DNA from: Nitrospirota bacterium
Lineage (GTDB): Bacteria; Nitrospirota; Nitrospiria; Nitrospirales; UBA8639
Reading direction: 5' to 3'
DNA: 12,322 bases
Assembly (NCBI GenBank): GCA_029881175.1
Contig: JAOUNC010000032.1
Coordinates: 1 to 12,322 of the forward strand
Shown: one piece after another, positions 8,866-12,322 of the stretch
How positions within the stretch are numbered: the first letter of the stretch is position 1
Layout of the letters: the number at the start of each line of letters is the position of its first letter
Position numbers and translations under genes: made by a program
The notes under the pieces: model-generated
Told to the model about the DNA's origin: nothing
The model's input: only the letters and a program-made list of their open reading frames with translations
Databases searched by the model: none

Positions 8866-8870
8866 GGGTG

Positions 8871-8876
8871 TCCTTT
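8871..8876 (-). promoter_or_regulatory. Shine-Dalgarno of the N-half helicase gene
   Basis: AAAGGA on the minus strand lies 5 bases before the ATG at 8865, inside the 23-base gap after the stop of the C-half gene. It shows that the N-half is a separately initiated protein, not the tail of a read-through product. Confidence 0.7.
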
Positions 8877-8888
8877 TTTACAGAAGGG

Positions 8889-10748
8889 CTAGGGTAGCTC
8901 AGCCAAGACTTCCCGCCGCATGTTGCCCATCGCCAGGTGTGCCGTATCGGCTAAGCCTGGATGTGTGCCTTTGAGCGTATGGATTTGGGACAGAAATTCT
9001 AAGGTTCTCGCCAGCAATCGGTAGACGTCCCCTTCGGCCATTGAGGTTGATCGCACCAATGAGGCCCAATTGAGTTGTGGTTGGCCAATCCATTGTTCGG
9101 CTAAGGCCGCCACGTCCGAACGTAATAACGGAGGAGGTTCATAGGCTCTGAGTGAGTCCGCCACTTGGCGAACTTTTCCGAGCATGGAACTCAAACCAGA
9201 GGTGAGTCGCATATAGGAGCTTGGCCGATCGTCGTCATGGGCAATGCTGGCCATGACGCCGGCTAACATTTCAGGGGCAATGCCGGAAAAGGCGTCCATG
9301 CGAATGAGTTCAGTGATGAGCAGGGAATGATTGATGCGAATCATTCGTGCCCATTCCCCATCGGCGGTTAATTGAAAGCCGGCAGTGATATAGCCAAATT
9401 TATGTAAGACATCGGCCTTTTGTTGAAACCGATGCCAGAGACCATCGCGTAAGGCCTGAATCGTTTTCGTGACTTGCTGTTCTTTGAGTCGAAGTCGTGA
9501 GGCAAGAGAAAAATCTTTTTTGCAGGCGGTGTATGACGGACAAGACGGGCAAGAAAATTCCTCTGTTAAGACCTCGGATAACAGGGGATCGTCTGCCTCT
9601 GGGCTGGCTTCAAAAATAGGCACGGTGGGTGGATGCGCCGGTAATTGAGCCAGTGCCTGCTTGAACTGATGGAGGGTGGATGGCAGACACCAGGGCACCG
9701 TCCGTGTCGGGTGAAAGTCATAGACGTGATCATACACGTGCACGACCCGTTGAGCTTGGCATTCGCCAACGGTCCCTTTGCCATGGAGCACGGACAACAT
9801 CGGTGTGCCGGTTCCACGGCTTCGATACTGGCGAAGGATAATCGCGGGGCCTTTGGCCAACCCAATCAGCCGTCCTGGCGTCAGAAACGGCAAGCAGGCC
9901 GTGAGATAGGGGGAATCATTCGTGACGATTGGCCGACGGTGGGCTTTACGGCGGCGAGCCAGATCAAACACTTTCCATTGGGCCACCCAATCCGCGCATT
10001 CCCTCGGACCGTAGGGTTGTAATTGCTCGTGCAGGTCATCTAGGCGTTCTTGATGAACCGTGACGCGTTGATTGAGCTGAAACTGTGCAAAGCTTTTCGC
10101 AAGCAGCCCTTCTATTTGATCAACAGAATGGGCCCTCAGCAAGTTCAACACCATGGGATAGGAGATGACAAATTGGCTATCAATCGATTCTGGTTGGCCG
10201 GTGAGCCCTTTACCTAAAATATCCAGGTCGATGAACGGCGAAGGGGTGACGACCACAAAACCTACAAAGTCTTTCCCTCGACGGCCTCCGCGTCCGGCTA
10301 ATTGCTGAATTTCACTCACGGTCAAGTCGCAAAAATCCTGTGATTTGCGAACACTGGATTGGCTAATCACGACGGTGCGTGCTGGGAAATCAACACCAGC
10401 CGCGAGTGTGGTGGTGGCAAATACCGCATCCAACAGGCCCTGGCGCATGAGTTCTTCAATGGCCATTTTCCAGGAAGGCAGATGGCCGGCATGATGGGCA
10501 GCGACGCCATAGTCTTGGACGACAGGAATCAGGGGATGATTGGCAATGCTAGGAAAATCCTTGGCGAATTGGTCAAGAAACGTACGAATGGCTTCAGAAT
10601 GGGAGGCCGAGACACTGGCGGAGGTATTGATAAAGGCGTCGATCGCTTCGTCGCATCCGCGACGGGAAGTTAAAAACACAATGGCGGGGGTTAAATGATG
10701 TCGGCGAAGAATGTCGACGAGATCAATCGGATGAATTGCAGGTGGCAT
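8889..10748 (-). CDS. Split Ski2-like DEAD/DEAH helicase, C-terminal half (RecA2 plus DSHCT region)
   Basis: This 619-residue protein begins at the second RecA domain of a Ski2/Mtr4/HelY-type helicase and has no Walker A or DExx motif. Motif IV lies at 22-35 (AIVFLTSRRGCDEA), then GVAAHHAG (81-88), motif V TTTLAAGVDFPAR (112-124) and motif VI QLAGRGGRRG (149-158), which supplies the arginine finger. The middle holds the winged-helix and ratchet-like helical region. C400, C403 and C409 (CPSCPSYTAC) form a possible metal site in the position of a related Cys/His block in HelY-like proteins. The C-terminal part (about 455-610), with LLITELIRMDAFSGIAPE, resembles DSHCT. The ATG at 10748 has no clear RBS. 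The upstream frame stays open for 13 codons but has no start codon. It is first in the operon, so the two halves are in reversed order. Confidence 0.9.
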   Translation of the reverse strand: MPPAIHPIDLVDILRRHHLTPAIVFLTSRRGCDEAIDAFINTSASVSASHSEAIRTFLDQFAKDFPSIANHPLIPVVQDYGVAAHHAGHLPSWKMAIEELMRQGLLDAVFATTTLAAGVDFPARTVVISQSSVRKSQDFCDLTVSEIQQLAGRGGRRGKDFVGFVVVTPSPFIDLDILGKGLTGQPESIDSQFVISYPMVLNLLRAHSVDQIEGLLAKSFAQFQLNQRVTVHQERLDDLHEQLQPYGPRECADWVAQWKVFDLARRRKAHRRPIVTNDSPYLTACLPFLTPGRLIGLAKGPAIILRQYRSRGTGTPMLSVLHGKGTVGECQAQRVVHVYDHVYDFHPTRTVPWCLPSTLHQFKQALAQLPAHPPTVPIFEASPEADDPLLSEVLTEEFSCPSCPSYTACKKDFSLASRLRLKEQQVTKTIQALRDGLWHRFQQKADVLHKFGYITAGFQLTADGEWARMIRINHSLLITELIRMDAFSGIAPEMLAGVMASIAHDDDRPSSYMRLTSGLSSMLGKVRQVADSLRAYEPPPLLRSDVAALAEQWIGQPQLNWASLVRSTSMAEGDVYRLLARTLEFLSQIHTLKGTHPGLADTAHLAMGNMRREVLAELP

Positions 10749-10758
10749 AGAAGCTTCG

Positions 10759-10767
10759 ATTGTATCA
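10759..10767 (-). promoter_or_regulatory. Candidate extended -10 promoter for the split helicase operon
   Basis: The minus strand reads TGATACAAT, an extended -10 (TGn plus TACAAT, 5 of 6 matches to TATAAT). It ends 10 bases before the ATG at 10748. No good -35 is present. Transcription would start about 4 bases before the ATG, giving a nearly leaderless mRNA, which fits the absence of a Shine-Dalgarno. Confidence 0.3.
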
Positions 10768-10801
10768 GGAGTGGAAAGAGAAAAACACTAAGAATGCCTA
10801 T

Positions 10802-10927
10802 GTGAGCGAAACAACACAAAACGATGAGGAGGAAGTTAATGGGATTTTGAAGCCCGATTGCACGTGGCTCGCAGCGAAAACGCATTCATTGGAAAAACCA
10901 TTAAGCTTCGACCCAGCGGGCCGATAA
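10802..10927 (+). CDS. Possible small protein, 41 codons
   Basis: An open frame from GTG at 10802 to TAA at 10925-10927 would encode a 41-residue hydrophilic peptide beginning SETTQNDEEEVNGILKPD and ending LEKPLSFDPAGR. It stops 13 bases before the STAS gene, so it could be a short leader gene. The RBS is weak, and the frame stays open upstream to a TTG at 10760. I do not recognise it, and it may be chance. Confidence 0.2.
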   Translation: MSETTQNDEEEVNGILKPDCTWLAAKTHSLEKPLSFDPAGR

Positions 10928-10940
10928 GGTTCATAAGATT

Positions 10941-11273
10941 ATGGCAATTGATGTAATTGTACGAGGAAGTCAGGGAGCCACTGTGGTGGATTTCCATGGC
11001 CGGCTTGATATGCATTCCCGGTGGCATGTGAAAGCAATTATCAATCAATGCTGCCAGACAGAATTCGAACATCTCATTTTAAATCTCAAAGGGCTAACCT
11101 ATGTCGATAGTGCCGGATTGGGATTTTTAGTCATCTGCTCGCGACAATTTAAAGACCTGCAACGGCGGATTACCTGGATCGAACCACAAGGCTTTGTCGG
11201 CGACCTGGTCAAAAATTTACAACTTCATGACCTCATTGCCATTTGTCCCACCGAACAAGATGCCTTATCCTGA
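10941..11273 (+). CDS. STAS-domain protein (anti-sigma factor antagonist type)
   Basis: This 110-residue protein consists of a single STAS domain, the fold of SpoIIAA/RsbV-type anti-anti-sigma factors. The N-terminal strands (DVIVRGSQGATVVDFHGRLD) lead to the hallmark helix start YVDSAGLGFL. S57 is the serine that partner-switching kinases phosphorylate in this family. When unphosphorylated, such proteins bind an anti-sigma factor kinase and release the sigma factor. No kinase, phosphatase, sigma factor or transporter lies beside it here, so the partner is unknown; role in partner switching is inferred from the domain alone. AAGG at 10926-10929 lies 11 bases before the ATG. The gene is divergent from the helicase pair and convergent with the ClC gene. 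Confidence 0.88.
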   Translation: MAIDVIVRGSQGATVVDFHGRLDMHSRWHVKAIINQCCQTEFEHLILNLKGLTYVDSAGLGFLVICSRQFKDLQRRITWIEPQGFVGDLVKNLQLHDLIAICPTEQDALS

Positions 11274-11391
11274 GCTGCCTGTACCCTCAAGAGGAATCTT
11301 CGTGGGTGATTTCTAGGATTTTGTTGGTTAGTCCGGCGTTACTTGACCTCCAATCCAGAGGCTTCAGACTCGTAACGATTCTAACTCCTTC
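11274..11391. other. Convergent gap between the STAS and ClC genes
   Basis: In this 118-base gap I see only a short inverted repeat, CCTC-n7-GAGG (about 11347-11361), with no T-tract on either strand. No intrinsic terminator or gene can be supported. Confidence 0.4.
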
Positions 11392-12322
11392 TTACTTTCC
11401 CCCATCCTGGTCGGTTGTCTTTTTCGTTGCTTCAACAGTCTCTTGTTGCCATTCTCCAACTTCTTGATTGATGGGAGCCTGTAAGGCGGGGGCTTTTGTG
11501 TATTGCAGAAGTTGTGTGGGGATGGCACTCCGATGGCCAGAAATCAAGAAGGCGATGGTGCAATTCAATAGAAGGTAGGGTCCGCTTGCGATCCCAAAAA
11601 ATTCCAAGCCCAACAGGACGGCGGTGATGGGGGTATTGATGGCCCCGGCCAAGAGGCCTGTGAGGCCTAAGGCTGCAAACAGGCTGGGATCTTGTCCGAG
11701 GACCCAGCCGAGGGCTGACCCACTGGTGGCTCCAACAAAACAGATGGGTAAGACAATGCCTCCGCTCCCACCCATCTTCAGCGTCAAGGTGGTGGTCAGT
11801 ATTTTCCCAAGAATCAAAGCCCAAATAATCGTGCCTCCTTCTAGGGCTCGTTGAATCGTTTCTTTTCCTAAGCCCAGCACGTCTGGTGAAACAAGCCAGC
11901 CAATCCCCAGGAGCAGGCAGCCACCAATGGCCCCTTGAAGGGGAGGCGAAGCCGGCAAGTGGTACATGAGGCGCTTCCCGCCGTTGAGGCATTCCACAAA
12001 GACCATTGAGCTGAGACCAAAGATCACTCCACCTACTAATGTGTACATCAATAGTTTGGCATCGAAATTGGGAAAAGACGAGGCGACAAAATGCATGTCA
12101 GGCATTCCGAGAAATGAAGCCGTCAGATACCCCACCAGGGCCGCGACCACGGATGGGAAGAGAGCTTGATAGGCTAAGGATCCAACAAAGAGCGCTTCAA
12201 TGCCAAACAAGGCACCAGCCAAGGGAGCGCCAAAGACTGACGCAAAGCCTGCGCTTAAGCCGCAAATGACCAACGTCTTCCGATCATACAATTCACATTT
12301 CAAGATATCTGCGACAAAAGAA
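11392..12322 (-). CDS. ClC-family chloride channel/transporter, partial (N-terminus off window)
   Basis: ClC proteins are homodimeric membrane proteins that move chloride, either as channels or as Cl-/H+ antiporters. About 309 residues are visible and the frame is open through the window edge, so the internal TTG at 12303 is not the real start. The visible part is hydrophobic with many helices. It shows the family block CGLSAGFASVFGAPLAGALFGIEAL (usually with FNAPLAG), then LKMGGSGGIVLPICFVGATSG (usually GGxFAPxLxxG) and AGAINTPITAVLLGLEFFG. The GSGIP and GREGP motifs, with the gating glutamate, lie outside the window. No cytoplasmic CBS pair follows; the protein ends in a short charged tail. 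A ClC-type anion transporter is clear. Channel versus antiporter and ion preference cannot be decided. Confidence 0.88.
   Translation of the reverse strand, partial: SFVADILKCELYDRKTLVICGLSAGFASVFGAPLAGALFGIEALFVGSLAYQALFPSVVAALVGYLTASFLGMPDMHFVASSFPNFDAKLLMYTLVGGVIFGLSSMVFVECLNGGKRLMYHLPASPPLQGAIGGCLLLGIGWLVSPDVLGLGKETIQRALEGGTIIWALILGKILTTTLTLKMGGSGGIVLPICFVGATSGSALGWVLGQDPSLFAALGLTGLLAGAINTPITAVLLGLEFFGIASGPYLLLNCTIAFLISGHRSAIPTQLLQYTKAPALQAPINQEVGEWQQETVEATKKTTDQDGGK

Larger units (their letters stand above)
10749..10940. other. Divergent intergenic region between the helicase pair and the STAS gene
   Basis: This 192-base region should hold divergent promoters. A minus-strand extended -10 candidate lies at 10759-10767. 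The 9-mer AAGCTTCGA occurs at 10751-10759 and 10903-10911, near both ends. A 41-codon open frame (10802-10927) reads toward the STAS gene. No clear plus-strand promoter is visible. Confidence 0.45.

Noticed and set aside
7810..10748. Helicase broken by an ordinary frameshift or nonsense mutation
   Set aside because: The C-terminal half is transcribed first and the N-terminal half has its own Shine-Dalgarno, so the halves are in the wrong order for a simple break.
10824..10850. Strong AGGAGG (10827-10832) followed by ATG at 10839
   Set aside because: The ORF from that ATG stops after three codons; the purines also encode the acidic stretch of the longer frame, so it is probably not a real start.
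10751..10911. AAGCTTCGA direct repeat as flanking repeats of a mobile element
   Set aside because: Nine bases around a 143-base gap with no transposase or terminal inverted repeats; chance is adequate.
11432..11992. 186-codon minus-strand ORF inside the ClC gene
   Set aside because: It is the shifted frame of a clear ClC coding region, with His/Arg/Pro-rich composition typical of shadow frames.

Overview
The window is about 12.3 kb of bacterial chromosome with moderate GC and dense gene packing. Protein wording (GatA/GatB, enolase, an FtsB-like protein, Era, RecO) and gene order suggest a Nitrospira-like member of the Nitrospirota. That assignment is an impression from sequence; no search was run. 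No phage, insertion sequence, CRISPR array, rRNA or tRNA was found.

Positions 1-6906 form a plus-strand housekeeping block. It holds the 3' part of gatA (broken by a one-base deletion near 417), a ytxG/ytxH-like pair of small membrane proteins, gatB, eno, an ftsB/divIC-like gene, era, recO and a DUF971 gene. GatA and GatB are subunits of the tRNA-dependent amidotransferase; the other genes serve glycolysis and RNA turnover, division, ribosome assembly and recombinational repair. Most gaps are short and two gene pairs overlap or nearly touch, so much of the block could be co-transcribed.

Positions 7053-10748 are on the minus strand: a small lipoprotein gene and, upstream of it in transcription order, two genes that together make one Ski2-like superfamily 2 helicase. 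This is the standout of the window. The first gene transcribed (10748-8889) encodes the C-terminal half, with the second RecA domain and a DSHCT region. The second (8865-7810) encodes the N-terminal half, with the Walker A and DExx motifs. The halves are separate, complete ORFs 23 bases apart in reversed (permuted) order, broken at the linker between the two RecA domains. The ATPase site of such helicases lies between the two RecA domains, so the two products would have to assemble to work.

Positions 10941-11273 encode a lone STAS-domain protein on the plus strand, divergent from the helicase pair. Positions 11392-12322 hold the 3' part of a ClC-family chloride channel/transporter gene on the minus strand, running off the window edge.
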